NCBI GenBank assembly: GCA_007922195.1
Contig: ML682013.1
Location: forward strand, 21,764,645 to 21,828,644
DNA from: Podocnemis expansa
Lineage: Eukaryota > Chordata > Testudines > Podocnemididae
Direction: 5' to 3'
DNA length: 64,000 bases
Shown one piece after another: positions 11,911-24,240 of this stretch. The notes below the pieces were generated by a model. The model saw only the letters and a list, made by a program, of their open reading frames with translations. It did no database searches and was not told the DNA's origin. The translations under genes and the position numbers were made by a program. Within the stretch, counting starts at the first letter, position 1. Every line of letters begins with the position of its first letter.

Positions 11911-13542
11911 ACTCTGATTTTATCTGTCAGGTGTTTCTGTTATTGAATCCAACTTTTTCCTTTAGAAGCATAAGCACTCCACCAAGTACTTAGAGCTGCT
12001 TCTTCATCTGCAGTTGTTTTTCTTGGGTATTTATCCTTGCTTCCATGGACATGTGGAGTGACTGTCTTTCCAAAATACATATTGTTCAGGTGGTGGAACT
12101 TGGCACTGTCATTGAACTCATTGAGTAGTTACCAATCAGGAATCTGTTACTTTTGATATGAAAATTCTGTTGTACAAGCTAGGAATGAAACATATACTTC
12201 ACCAATATTGTACTTTCAGTTACAGAGAATAGATTTAACAATACAGACAGATCCCATTAAGTGCTTCTAGAGCTGTGATTTTTTTTTTTTGGCTCTCTTT
12301 ATCATTAGAATGACGTGTGTGTACGAAACAGTGTTGAAAAAGATTTATAAATAAAAAATGAGATTTTCTTTGTCCACAAAAGCTTGTTCAAAGTAATAAT
12401 GTTTGTTGAAATTTGGCACATGTACAAAAATGATGCATGTTTCAAGTAGTTTGGAGGAGTGTTGATGATAAGATGACATCAAACTAATCAGAATACAAAA
12501 GAAAAAAAATAAGTGGCAGATTCATAAACATACCTGATGATAAATAAATGAAGCATATTTTTTAATTATAGAATTTCTCCTGGAATGTTGTTTCTATGGA
12601 GCATTGCTGAAAATTTAAAACACATAGGATATATGCATTGTGTTTTCACTCTAGTTTCTCATGCACATATTCTTTGCAGATATTTCCACAAAATTATACC
12701 ATGCTGCTATTTTTGTGGTTTCTAATATTTTTCTTATGGCTAAGAAAAGATGCTTAATGTAAGGAAAATTATATAATTTAGCAATACAATAAACAGTGAA
12801 TTAATTAATATTCAATAATGAACTCTGCATTATTACAGTAGAAGCGTGCATTCCAATGAGAGAATTGTTAAATAATTTGTAAGTTTTGATTCAGGGAAGC
12901 TTCTGAAATACTTTGCAATGGTAAAATGTATTTCCTGAATTGACTTCTGGCGGAATAAAAATTGTGTATATTTTTAGCTTTACAGGGCTAAAATCAATTT
13001 AGTTGTGCTGAAAATGGGAGTAAATATTTTGTACATAAGGTCAAAGAAATATTTCACCTTGCAAGTTGCAAAGATGTATAATTTCCAAACAGTTCTTTCT
13101 CTCCTCAGTTTTCTGGTGTTGCAATTTTAGAAAATAAGGTTTTTGTTTGAAATTTCAAGGAATAAGCAAGCACGTGATTAAATTTCCTAGTATACTTATT
13201 CTTTAAACAGCTTGCCTATAAATAGCCCACTGTGTGAGTTTTTGGATTTACAGATTGGATTCAGTTGTTTTGTTGTTGGTTATGATGATGATCTCTATTT
13301 ATGGGTCCATTTTGAGGGCTATTTAATACTAACCAGATAGTAAGCAGTCTACCAAAGTTACTGGAGGCTAGTTTTTTAGGAAATTTGTGAACTTAAGAAT
13401 ATAACTATGACCCAACCAATATGGCTGTCAGCCTCAATTTTTGTGTCTTTTCCTTAGACACAGATTTCCCTTAGATTTTAAAAATAACTCTTCAGAAAGG
13501 AGCACATAAATAAAAACAAACAAAATCCATATTGTAACTGTG
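11911..13542. other. AT-rich sequence, nothing recognised
   Basis: No ORF or repeat family is visible up to the right-hand end of the decayed DIRS element. Confidence 0.4.
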
Positions 13543-13840
13543 CTTTGAGATGTGGGTGCAGATATAGATTACACCTGAGTGGTTCCATGCCCAACGTGCT
13601 GGAGCCAGAGAGCTTTCTGTTGTAGTATTCATTGTGATGGTGCATATGCCGCCTCATGGCTCTTCCAAGGGTAGGTTAAGGCATCACTACCTTGACTACT
13701 TCTCAGTTGCTTTGCATCGGAACATGTGTTGATGTAGAAGGGATGGAGGCTGAGCAGTGGGTGGGGGTTGTGTAATACACATGTGCACTGATATCTTGAA
13801 GAACACCAATTACAAGAAGGGTAAGTAACCATTTTTCTTC
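13543..13840 (-). repeat. Right ITR and internal complementary region of the old DIRS
   Basis: Just past the recombinase remnant, the minus strand reads 'ggttacttacccttcttgta' then 'attggtgttcttcaagatat'. This is the counterpart of the ICR in the intact element ('ggttacttgcctgtaaccgg', 'tgttcttcgaga'). The remaining sequence down to 13543 is the degraded right terminal repeat; on the plus strand it starts near 'gctttgagatgtgggtgcag'. Confidence 0.6.
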
Positions 13841-13842
13841 AT

Positions 13843-14895
13843 CTATTTGCAGATACTTATTTCATTCGGGTGACTCACTAACAGTTCTGTTTGGGGTCTG
13901 TCTACATGTATATACTGCAGGGCTGCCTTCTCAAAGTTAGCTTCAGATCTCAAAGCAGTCATTAAGGTATAGTGATGGGTGAAGGTATTCAGAGAGGAGC
14001 AAGTAGCAGCCCTACATATATGTAATATGGGAATATCCCTGAAAAAATCTATGAAAATAGCTAGAGTAGTTCTCTTCAAGGAGGGGTGCTGCTAGTCTCT
14101 ATGCCTTTATAACCAAGGAAGAAATTTGTCTGGATATTGTTTCTGTTAAAATCACTTGACCTTTCATTCTGTGAGTATAAGAGAGAAAAAAGTGAGAAGA
14201 TACTCAAATGATCCTTAATTCTATCTAAACAGAACACCAGTGCTTGTCTCACATCTAATGTGTGCAGGCACGGTTTGACTGTATTTGAAAATGGCTTTGG
14301 AAAAAGTACAGCTCAATATATAATCTGGTTTAGATGAAACAAAGATACAAGTGTAGTTAAAAAGTTAGACTGTGACCTTAAGGCCACTTCTTCTTTGAAA
14401 AATTGGCAATACTGTTGGCCTCCCATCAAGGCCTGTTCACCTACTTTTCTGGCTAAGGTTATTGCTATTAGAAAGGCCATCTTCTGTTAGAGGTTAAAGG
14501 GACAGTTAGTAGCTAAAGACTAAGACAGAGGACCATCAGGATAGCCAGTAATGTGTGAAGATTCCAAACAAGTAGTGTCCTTTTACTGGAAGGAAAAAAC
14601 AAATAATGCCTTTTAGGAATATAACAAGCATGGGGTTAGAGAACCCTGACTTTCTTTGAGCTTGCGGATGGCTCACTGAGATTGTTGCTAAGTGGACCCT
14701 CAGGGAACTATTAAAAAGTCCAGGAGAGGTGACGTGCAACAGATTATCTAAAATATCCTTAATGTTGGCAGCTAATGGCTAAATTCCCTGAAATGAAGAT
14801 CAGATCAAGAAACGCTTCCATGTAGCCAGGTAAGCCACCCTAGTGGACTCGACTCTACTGTTAAGCAGGATCCACTGAACTGCCTCTGAACAGTC
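13843..14895 (-). pseudogene. DIRS tyrosine recombinase remnant
   Basis: Minus-strand translation in several frames gives pieces collinear with the intact recombinase at 45878-47242: 'SSLRVHLATISVSHP' near the N-terminus (about 14700), an 'AFLIAITLARKV' segment for the first catalytic Arg region (about 14450), 'LHTLDVRQALVF' (about 14260), and 'DIPILHICRAATCSSLNTFT' followed by 'HHYTLM' at 14040-13960. The last piece holds the nucleophile region with a Tyr. The Trp of the 'AATW' motif is Cys here. Multiple stops make it non-functional. It is the part of the old DIRS preserved best. Confidence 0.8.
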
Positions 14896-15097
14896 CTTTT
14901 CTGTTTGATCTTGCTACTGATCGTTCATGTTGTGACACACAGGAAGCTTGAGTCTGGATGTCATGTTGAACATGCTATAGAAAGTCTGAAGGAAGTGGAA
15001 GAGGACATGGAGGTAGGATTGAGAGATTGTAAAGATCATACTGTGAAGATCCATGAAGAAGCTCAGGAACGAATCTACACGGGCACATCCTGAGAAC

Positions 15098-16450
15098 CTC
15101 AAGCAGGGGTATTCTGTCTACCACCCAAGATCCACAAACCCAGGAATCCTGGATGCCCTGTCATCTTGGGCATTAGCCCTCTCAGAGCAGGACTGTCAAA
15201 CTATGTGGTCTCTCTCCTCAAGCCCTAGGCCACCAGCACTCTCAGCTATCTTTGTGATACCTCTGACATCCTGAGAAAACTACAATCCATCAGTGATCTT
15301 CCAGAAAATACCATTTTAGCCACTATGGATTTAGAAGCTCAGCATCCCACACAAACATATTAACATTATCAGTGTGTACCAACATTCCACACCAAGATGA
15401 ACTACCAGTCATCAGAAAGTTTCCCTGATGATGACAAGGTACACCTGATAGCCAAACTTTGTGACTTTGTCCTGATTCACAATGACTTCAGATTTGGAGG
15501 CGATCTATACCTTCAGTCAGTGCCATGGGTATGGGTACCTACATGGCCCCATAGTAGGCCAACAGTTTTATGCCTGATCTAGAACATCGCTTCCTCAGAT
15601 CTCATCCCCAGTAACTCTCCTTTGCCTATGCTACATTGATGACATTTTCATCATCCAGACCTATGGGAAAGAGTCCCATGAAGAATTCCACTGGGATTTC
15701 AACAATTTCCACCCCAGCATCAACCTCAGCCTAGACCACCAGTCCACAGAAGAAATCCACTTCCTAGACACAACAATACAAGTAAGGGATGGTCACATTA
15801 ATACCATCCTATACCGAAAACCAACTGACTGCAATACATACATTCATGCTTCAGCTTCTACCATGGACAAATTACATGATCCAATGTCTACAGCCAAGCT
15901 CTAAGATACAACTGCATTTGGTCTGATCACTTAGACAGAGACAAACATCTGAAGGATCTCTATCCAACATTCTTAAAACTTACAGTACCCACCTGTGGAA
16001 GTGAAGAAAAAGATTGACAGCGAGATGGGTACCCAGAAGTCATCTACTTCAGGACAGATGCAACAAAGAAAACAGAACACCACTCTCTATCACTTACAGC
16101 TCCCAGTTAAAATCTCTCCACCATATCATTAAGGAGCTACAACCTATCCTAGAAGATGACCCCTCACCCTCTCAAGCCTTTGGAGGGAGGCCAATCCTTG
16201 TTTACAGACAGACCCCCAACCTGAAGCACATGCTTACCAGCAACCATTCACTGTACAAGAACACTAACTGAGGAACCTATCCCTGCAACAAACCCCATTG
16301 CCAACACTGCCCACACATTGACTTCCGTGATACCATCACAGGTCCTGACCACATCAGCCATGCCATCAGGAGCATATCTATTAATGTGTCATATGCCATC
16401 ATTTGCCAGCAGTGACCTTCTGCCCTGTACATTGGCCAAACTGAGCTGCC
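15098..16450 (+). pseudogene. Penelope-like RT remnant inside the old DIRS
   Basis: Plus-strand frames give PLE reverse transcriptase pieces: 'LPPKIHKP', 'LPENTILATMDLEA', 'LCDFVLIHNDFRFGGDLYLQ', 'LCYIDDIFIIQTYGKE' with the YIDD catalytic motif near 15635-15660, 'EEIHFLDTTIQVRDGHI', 'ILYRKPTDCNTY', and the linker 'ELQPILEDDPSPSQAF'. It breaks off in the start of the GIY-YIG endonuclease ('ALYIGQTE', about 16440). It is collinear with the copy at 52551-54487 but more decayed. It starts just beyond the C-terminal remnant of the DIRS RT ORF, so the insertion is younger than the DIRS element. I found no flanking duplication. Confidence 0.82.
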
Positions 16451-17029
16451 CCCTGATTGTAGGAGCTAGGTAAATGAGGGACAGAGGCAACAATATTATC
16501 TTAGATGCAAAAAAAAAAAAAACAAAAACAAAAAAAAACCCAAAACAAACAAACAAACAAACCCTAGCGCTTCATTGCTTCCTGACAGAATTGATTGGAC
16601 CAGGCCCCACTTTGTCTGTTTACATATTACACTGCAGTCACACAGTCAGTAAATATCTGAACCAGCATGTCACTGATGTGCGTGAGAAAAGCCTGGAAGG
16701 CATTGTAAATCACTCAGCGCTTGAGTTATATAACAGTTATTTAACACAAATAGTTATACTCTGTCCATAAAGATTAGATTCACAAAGCTGCTGAGAGCGC
16801 ATAACATTCCCCTCGGCAGTCTGGACTGAACACCATCTTGACTTATCCCTAGTGTGTGGAACCCTCCTCTCCCACGTCAGCCCACACATAACCTCCTGCA
16901 AGCAAGTGATCATTGACTTAGTGAATGAGTGCTGCTGGCCAGCCACTTATGCAATAAAAAGATCCAGCAAACAGCCCTGATCCCGGATGCAACTTTAGGA
17001 ATTTACAGAGCACTGTCTTTTATAGATCA
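16451..17029. other. Unassigned sequence with A-rich tract
   Basis: Holds an A-rich run (about 16508-16563, with AAAC units) and otherwise unassigned sequence between the PLE remnant and the LTR-like block. I could not find the DIRS RNase H coding part here, although its position would fit. Confidence 0.4.
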
Positions 17030-18002
17030 GTGATTCTCTACTTTTTGTGGGTTGCAACACTCTTTTTGTGGCATGCACAACCTTACAGACACTCCAGTCC
17101 ACCTCCCACTCCCATGCTGAATCTAGCCCCAACCCCGGCTCTCTGTGAGACAATGCTGTGTGGAGATGCAGTAAAGTATCCTGACACAGTGGTGAAAAAC
17201 TGCTATTGCAGAGTTCAGGGATGCGTCCTGCACCCTACCAACTCATTTATGTCTGGAAATGTATCAAATAAATTAATATGCAGCAGTTCTGTCACGCTAA
17301 ACCAAGTCTCTGCACACAGATGCACTCATTTAAATATAACAAATATGTTTATTAACTAGAGATTTTAAGTGATTATAAGACAGGACTCTAAATCAGATTT
17401 GATTAAAAGTAAATAAAAAGCAAATCACATTCTGAACTAACCTTCACACTTCAGTAGGCTTATAGTCTTTAGATGGCTCTCATCATAGGCTGGTTGGTCA
17501 GGCCCCAACCAGGCTGTCTCCCTGTGGACAATTTTGATGTTCTCTTGTAGATGGATTATGAGAGAGCTCTTCTGAGCATGATATCCCTCCCCATTTCAAA
17601 TGGGGCCTCACACTCCTTCTTTGAGGGTTAGGTAACAAAAGCATTCATTCATGGTTTTCTCTTCCTACTGACTTGATCAGCATCCCCTTATCAGATGCTT
17701 AGCTCAGTCCATTGTTTGTAGAAGATCTCGGTTGTTTTATGCATGCCCTAGCAGGGCATGATCTAAAATCCTGCCTGTAGTATTTATTTGTGTCTGCCTC
17801 AAGCAATGTGAAAGACATATTATCTGGGAATATTATATAGCAGAGCCTTATAACCACACACATGACATTGCAAGAAATATACTTCCATAATGATTATGTT
17901 CAGTAAGCCATGAGCATTCAAAAAATACCATACTGTGACATACTATGTATTAAACAATACACAATCGCACTATAAGGGCGTACATAGGGTGCAGTCTGTC
18001 AC
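17030..18002 (-). mobile_element. LTR-like block, probably a solo LTR
   Basis: Read on the minus strand the block begins TGTGACAGACTGCACCCTA, the kind of TGTGACAGACTGG start I associate with turtle endogenous-retrovirus or LTR-retrotransposon ends. It is non-coding. Its plus strand holds 'atgtttattaactagagatt', resembling polyadenylation-region sequence of such LTRs in antisense. The left edge is uncertain, and no internal retroviral gene lies next to it. Assignment is by resemblance only. Confidence 0.4.
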
Positions 18003-18019
18003 AGAGTGCTCTGCGGCAT

Positions 18020-18985
18020 GTAACTGAAGCAGTAGTAACTATTGATTTTGCAAGAGAAGGATGAGTAAAATGAAAAACTCCATATTACATTCCTCTTCTC
18101 TGTTTACCACACTAGGAACTGTAGAACTATAGTATCAACTTGTCCAAAGGATGATGAGTTGGACAATAGTTTAACTTGAACCACTTCTGAATCATGTGGA
18201 AATTCAGTGTTGCATAGCAAATCATGTAAGTCCATAATGGCACATGGCTCAAATGCCTTACATATACTCAGATTGTGTGATGGAGTGAGACTTGAGAGAG
18301 AGGCAGAATTGTTAATTGCCTGAAACCAGTCTTTTAGGAGAAAAGCCAGTGAATTAGTAGAATTGAGTAGGCACCTGATGAACTCAATTTTCTCTATTGG
18401 AAACAGTGTGGACTTTCCCTTGATCTATATAAAACCTAGATGATGGACTAGAGATAGTGTGAACTGGACATACTGGAAAATCTGGCTTTCATTTCTTCCT
18501 TGTCCTAGCATATTTGTTGAAGTAGGGGAAGACATAAATCTCTTCCCTTCTTAAATAAGCTGTCACCATTGTCATATATTTGCTGAAAACACTTTTGGGG
18601 TGGCAGACTGGTCGGAGGGGAGTACTGTGTATTGCTAATGTTGGCCCATGATCACGTATCTCAGAAACCTGCTGTGGGTTGACAATACTGCCACATGAAA
18701 ATAAGCATTATGAAGACCGAGGGTAGCGAACCAGTCGTTGTCATCTAATGAAGGATGGCTTTTTCTCCAGTGACCATGCAGAATCTTATATATTTTATGT
18801 ATTTGCTAAGATACCAACATTGAATATAGGTCTCAAACCTCTTTGGGCTTGGGGAATCAGAAGACACTATGAGTAAAACCTCTTATTTCAAGGGCCTTAG
18901 AAGAATGAAGCAAATAGAATCTGGATTTATAGAAGTGGTATTTCATAAGATGGGTTCCTGAAAGGGTACTGGGTCGGTGGGTGGA
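18020..18985 (-). pseudogene. DIRS reverse transcriptase remnant
   Basis: The minus strand gives 'DWFATLGLHNAYFHVAVL' at about 18700-18650. This aligns with motif A of the intact copy ('DWYAALDLQDAYFHIAI') but has Gly for the catalytic Asp. 'QYTVLPSDQSATPKVF' follows (intact: 'QFTVLPFGLSAAPRVF'). A thumb-like region continues down to about 18020 and stops at the LTR-like block. The YLDD motif is lost. Numerous stops; no function expected. Confidence 0.78.
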
Positions 18986-19479
18986 TAAGAGGAATTGGGG
19001 AGGCATTGGATATATTTTCCCAGCTGGCTGGTGCTTAAGATCCACCTATCAGTGATAACGGTTTCCAAAACACTGAAAAAGCAAGACAGTCTGGCCCAAA
19101 TGGGAAGGAAAGGACAGGAAAATCACTCATAAGTGGATTGCTGTTCTCGAAGTGGAGGTCAAAAGGGTGTCTTACCGAAGACTGACAGAGGACTAGTTAG
19201 CTGCTTGACTGTGGAGTCAGAGGATCTCTTCCTGTGCAGCTTATGCCTCCTTTTTGAAAAATAATGTCATCTAGAAGTATTAGCATGTAGCATATCTGGT
19301 ACTACTGCTGGAAGTATTATTGATACTGCTATGATAGCCAGGCCCTCGATAGCCATTTGTTCATCACTGAAGTACAGATTCTAATAAACAGAGCTAGTAC
19401 TGGAGTCCTTATATATGTGTAAAGTCTTATGATTTTTTTTTACTTTTTAGAGAGCAGAAGTGGAAATAAAAATATTTAA

Positions 19480-20600
19480 ATCATTCTGTGGAGACAGAGA
19501 AAATTTTCTCCACGCACTTAGCAGTAGTAGCTAAGGAAATTGCTGTGTGCCAAAAAGGTCTTTGCTGGGTCCAAGCGAGCCTTGTATATAGGCAGGGTAG
19601 CCCTTCTAGATGCTGATTGCTGAGGGCACTTGTGTCCATGAATTTATGTGTGTTCTCTTGGATGAACTCATCTTTAATACCCAGCACTGCAGCAACCCTC
19701 TCTTAGGAGGGTTCATAGGACTTAAATTCCTCTTGAGTAGAGGAGGAGGCAAGGTGGGCCAGAAGTAGAGACTTGTGTTGAAGTTCAGGAATAACTCTGT
19801 ACTGACAGGAAGGACATTGGTGTCAAAGATGACACCAGTGTCTCATCTTTTGTAGGCCTCCCAGCCTGCATTGACACCAGCGCCATTGGCAGTCTGTATA
19901 TAAGAGGAAGAGATCCAGGCATGCCAAAAACTGTAGGAAGCACTTCTATTGTATACCAACTGTACAACAGGAGAGTGTGGAATGGATAGGCAATGCAAAT
20001 CAATTTCTGCCTGATAAGCCTGTTGTTGATAAGTTATTGCTTCTGACAATGTCAGTGCTGCAGTCATGTGCATTAATTCCAGTGCTCAGTGGCCATTCCA
20101 CACATGATAGTGCAGTCAATGATATGGTACTGATATATTCTTATCATGTTACCATGGAGATGTCGGTTGAGGTCAAGGCTGTAACCTAGGTAACTGAGGA
20201 GTTACAGTAACACAAGTCCTTCGTTGGGGAAGACGTCACTCCTGGATCGGGAATGACTTCAGTTTGTTTTATGGGTCCTCTATTACAATGGCAGGCTCCA
20301 CAGAAGAGGTTGTCTTGTCTTTATCCAGTTGAAAGAATCTTAATCCAGATGACTGTCAAAAACTACAACAAACTCTGTAGGTGCCTGACTGTCAGGGTGG
20401 TCAGATAAAGGCCACGTTACTGAAGTGGACCTCATCAACTGCTCCATGAGGTGCTGTCCATGATTGAGAACTCTTATCAGCATTTTTTTTTTTATTGAAA
20501 GAGCAGTAGATGTGATACCTCTTTTTACTGCGTCTATCATTAAGACACCAAAGGTAAAGTGTGTATGTGGGATCGCTATTTGGGATAGCCACCCCATGTG
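19480..20600 (-). pseudogene. DIRS gag-like remnant
   Basis: Two minus-strand pieces match the gag of the intact element. Near 20590-20400, 'SDPTYTLYLWCLNDRRSKKR' aligns with the N-terminal zinc-finger-like segment ('DDPHGDCLLCLGEAH'), though most Cys are lost. Near 19590-19490, 'FWHTAISLATTAKCVEKIF' aligns with 'LWHTPASIPPTAKCAERKY' of the intact gag. The rest between them is too decayed to follow. Confidence 0.65.
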
Positions 20601-20689
20601 ACAGACATTTTGTTAAAGGCTGGTAAGTGCATACCAGCAGGCTTCACATGAAACTAACGATTAACTAAAACTAAAAGACAAGGGAAAAA

Positions 20690-20893
20690 CTTGCTGATGC
20701 AATAAGAGAAACCACTGTGGGAGCTCCAACTTAGGCCATGGGCAATGAAAAAAGAGAAGCCAGGGTGATGCAGCCCTTCTGTAACTTCAGGAAGGGCCAG
20801 AAGGAGATACAGAGCATATGTGCCCCAGCTGTGGTAGGCTGTGCGTGTGCACACCTGATTGGAATATGTATCAGCAGCCACTTAAAGAAGAAC
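20690..20893 (-). repeat. Left ITR of the old DIRS
   Basis: On the minus strand it begins TTCTTCTTTAAGTGGCTGCT and continues 'tattccaatcaggtgtgcac', parallel to the left end of the young copy (TTCTTCGAGTGCTGCTCC then 'ccattccttagtaggtg'). Confidence 0.55.
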
Positions 20894-22378
20894 TTCGTTT
20901 TAACAGTACTGATGGCTGTGCAGTTTTGGCAGACAATTCACAATGAATTATTTATTCTGTGAATTTACCTCCTTCTGTTCATGAATTATCCATGAATAGG
21001 TAATTAATTTTTACAAATTTGTTTACTATTCATAAATGTTTAGCAAATTTTCTATGTGAACAGCTTTCTGTCTGGAGACTGACTACTAACAATTTTGACT
21101 CAAGCATTTGTAATTTGTGGTTTGCTCTTTTTACATGGTAATAGAGCTAAGTCACACACACTGTTGGTTCTGTTTGTTTATTAAATGATCTATAAGCTTC
21201 TCAAAATGGGGGAGTACTTGAAGAATATAACCATTGTTTCCATTCTTTGCATGGATTGGGGAAGGAAGAATTTTTTGGGAAAGAGATATTAAGAATTAAG
21301 GTGGTTTAGAGATTTTTTTAAATTTTTTTTTTAACATTTCCCCATATATCCTTTGTACAGAGTGCATTAATTGTATTTGACAAAGCAGTGCATTTTTATT
21401 TAGCTGTGCATACATGTACACTGCAGCCTTCTTTCATTTAGAGTGTTCCTTTGTCAGGAGTTTGCTACTAAATCTAATTTCACTCTATCCTACAAACTTC
21501 CTCCTCTTCAGAAAGTGATAGTTTGCATTTTTTTAAAAAAGAAAACTAGGACAGATGGCAGATATGCTTTTATTCTTTAAATTCAGCTCAGATCATCACA
21601 GCTATTCCAAGTTTCATACATACTATAGATCTCCTGCTTGATTAGATGAGTGTCCAGCAAAATATTTCCATTAGTGTAAGTGGGAGAAAGTTTTGGCATA
21701 GTAGGGTGTGAACAACTATCTGCCAGCCACAGCATTTACAGTGTTGCAATGATTAAAATACTCCTTTATGTTCTTGAAGAGATTAGAAGCTTGAAGAACA
21801 TGCAGTGGCACAGCACGCTTGACCCTTTAGGAGTACACAAAACCATGATCTTCTAGAGACTTTTGAAAAAAGTACAGTATTCATATTTGCTTTGCAATTG
21901 GTCTTGTGTATACATAATTGGCCTACAGAATGTGTCCTGGGCCTCATAATATTTTCGGTGAAGGATAGAAGCAAGCACTGAGTAAGTGACAGTCTAAACA
22001 TCTAGAGAGTGTGTTTTGAATCAAGAGCTCAAAAATCAGTTTGTTTGAAGCTTCCTTACTTGCAGTTCTATAAATCATATTTACTGCTTTTCTTTTTCAG
22101 TCTAATTTTTGCGACTTTACTTTGTTTGTTCTTTCTGCTTTGGTTCTTTTCTTTACACTTTAATGACATTCGTGGCAGACAACTCAAATTTTCCAAAAGT
22201 GGTGATCACTTCTGAGATTGTGACTTTCCCTGCTATGTGTATATGTACTTGTGTACAACAACATATGCATATGCATCAGGTACTCCTATGTATAAAATTA
22301 GAGAATGTTCAAATGAGTTTTGAAAAATTGGGTTTGTATTTAAAATTAGCCAAAGCTATCTGCATGCTTGGGGTGTTT
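20894..22378. other. AT-rich sequence, nothing recognised
   Basis: No gene or repeat family identified. ORFs are short and feature-free. Confidence 0.4.
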
Positions 22379-22389
22379 TTTCTTTCTCA

Positions 22390-22739
22390 CAGACACCATC
22401 ATAGGTCCTAATCAAGTTTGCTACTCCATCAAAGGCTCATTTACCTGCTCATCTACTAATGTGGTCTATGCCATCATGTGCAAGAAATGCCCCAACACCT
22501 TATATATTGGACAAACAGGACGATCGTTCCGTAAGAGACTGACTGAGCACAGAGCTGATATCAGAAATCAAAGAACAAAGAAACCAGTTGCTGAGCACTT
22601 CCATCTTCCTAATCACTCGATGATGGATTTGTTAACGACTGTCGTTAGAGCTGTACCTGGGACATCAAGACTTCAAAGAGAAACAGCTGAACTCGAATTA
22701 ATATGCAAGCTAAATTCTGTGAAAGCAGGACTTAATTGA
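22390..22739 (+). pseudogene. GIY-YIG endonuclease fragment of a PLE
   Basis: The reading frame is open to a stop at 22737. It encodes the zinc-finger-like 'IMCKKC' then 'TLYIGQTGRSFRKRLTEHRA', the GIY-YIG nuclease core with its conserved Arg, His and Glu region ('EHRADI', 'AEHFHL'), and ends 'ELICKLNSVKAGLN'. In PLEs this domain nicks target DNA. The RT part is missing because the copy is 5'-truncated, and the ATG at 22368 lies in flanking host DNA, so this is not a working gene even though the frame is intact. Confidence 0.85.
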
Positions 22740-22901
22740 GACTATGGGATCTTTTCCCATTACAAAGGGTAATTTGACTTCAGGCTTCCCAGGGTTTGAG
22801 CCTGTAAACTGCTCTGATTTGCTGTTACTTTATGAGCTGATCTTATGTTTTACACCCCCTTGTTAGTTTCATTCCTTTCTGTAAGTTCACCCATCTTCGA
22901 A

Positions 22902-22942
22902 GCATCTGAGGAAGTGGGATCTTCTCCCACGAAAGCTCATGC
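22902..22942 (+). ncRNA. Hammerhead-ribozyme-like motif in PLE tail
   Basis: The motif has the order CTGAGGA, then a stem (GTGGG...CCCAC) closed by ATCTTCT, then GAAA. This is the type of core seen in hammerhead ribozymes carried by PLEs (CUGANGA - stem II - GAAA), with outer GCAT/ATGC pairing. Cleavage activity is not shown by the sequence. Confidence 0.55.
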
Positions 22943-23036
22943 AAAAAATAAAACTGTTAAAGTGCCACACAACTCCTTGTTGTTTTTTTTACTGGACTAG
23001 ACTAACACGACTATCCCCTTTGAAATTTCTTTCTCA

Positions 23037-23947
23037 TGTCAGGTGTTCTGTTTGCAGCTCATCTGTAATATTTACTTTTACAGTTTGCTGATTTTAGTGA
23101 TGAGCTGTATCTCTTAGTTCACCGCACACCATTGTTGTTTATGGATTGTCTTTCATACTTATGCCATCAAAGATTAAAAACCAGATTGCTTTATTTGACT
23201 TCCTGATTTATTCTATGGAAATTCAGCAATTCCCAGTCCAGTAAAAATTACTGGATATGTGTGTCGTCTTATTTTGTCTAACTTTGTTTTGGCTGGTACA
23301 ACTTTATTAAGGCTGTCTCGAGAGGCCATCAGTGTTATTGTGTTGGTGCCTAGCCCTGTGTGTGGCTGTGAAATCATATCATTGCAATTTTTCCAGCCAC
23401 ATGGTGAGTTTCCCCTTGGGATTCGTAAAACTAAACTTAAATTTATAAAATTCCTTCTTTTGGTTCAGTATGGTTTTTTGTTTGTTCCCCCCCCCCAATA
23501 CTAGCATTTAACTGAGCTATGTCTTTTAATTATTATGTCACACCATCATTTCATTTTACAAACGAAATGATCCTTCCCCCCTCTTTCCTCCACCCTCTCC
23601 CCCCCTTCCCCGCTGGCTGAGTAAAGGAATCCCTGCAAGGGCAGACTGGCACTTGCACAAATCTGGGGAGAACACCTGATCCTGTGTGCACCCCCATGTC
23701 ACTTTTGCTTTCGTCTCCTTTCACTGATCTTGAGATGTAAGTCCAAGTCCAGTTAAGCATTTACAAATTGATTCACTGCTAAGCATCCTGGAAGTCCTAA
23801 TGGATATCATCTGATTATGCCAGGAATACAAGTCTCCTTACAGTCACTTTCATTTGAGGTGGGATTTCTTAGCTGTGTCCTGGTGAACTCAAATTGATGG
23901 CATGGATCAAATTGGGTAGCAAGAGAGTGTGCCTTATCTGGCTAACA
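23037..23947. other. No gene recognised
   Basis: Non-coding, with C-rich runs at about 23489-23499 and 23570-23610. Nothing assignable. Confidence 0.35.
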
Positions 23948-24240
23948 CAGGCTATGTCTATGCTGGCAGGGGCAATTTCACCACCATCAGTTTGCCCTTC
24001 TGGGAGTGGATCGCAGTATGAACTTGCTGTGCCACTCCTGGCAGTCAGCCCTGGAAGTCCTGGTGGTCAGGAGGCATAGGGAAAGGCCAACCACAAGGGA
24101 CTTGCAGTCAACTTTTCTCTAATGTGTAGCGGTGGCTTTAATAGTCACTGCTAGTTACGCAAGGAATTAATTATGTGTTCCTTGCATAACTGGCAGTCGA
24201 CTGCCGCTGAATTTGCCCTAAGTGTAGACAAGGGCTCAGT
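23948..24240. mobile_element. Possible MITE
   Basis: Starts 'ggctatgtctatgctggcag' and ends 'ctaagtgtagacaagggctc', an imperfect inverted pair of the 'TGTCTACACT' type. It is non-coding and less AT-rich than its flanks. No clear duplication was found, so this is tentative. Confidence 0.35.

Larger units (their letters stand above)
13543..20893 (-). mobile_element. Decayed DIRS retrotransposon with later insertions
   Basis: Minus-strand remnants follow DIRS order from high to low coordinate: left terminal repeat (20893-20690), gag pieces (20600-19480), RT (18985-18020), recombinase (14895-13843), internal complementary region (about 13840-13797) and right terminal repeat (to 13543). Everything is littered with stops and frameshifts, so the copy is old. 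A PLE (15098-16450) and an LTR-like block (about 17030-18002) lie between RT and recombinase. The RNase H portion was not found. Its termini differ from the young copy at 41704-47613, so it is probably another DIRS subfamily. Confidence 0.8.
22390..23025 (+). mobile_element. 5'-truncated PLE with exact target-site duplication
   Basis: Contains the end of a PLE: the GIY-YIG endonuclease coding part, then the non-coding tail with the ribozyme-like hairpin (22902-22942) and the terminus 'ctagactaacacgactatcc'. It is flanked by the identical 11-base repeats TTTCTTTCTCA at 22379-22389 and 23026-23036, so it inserted as a short 5'-truncated copy. Confidence 0.88.
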
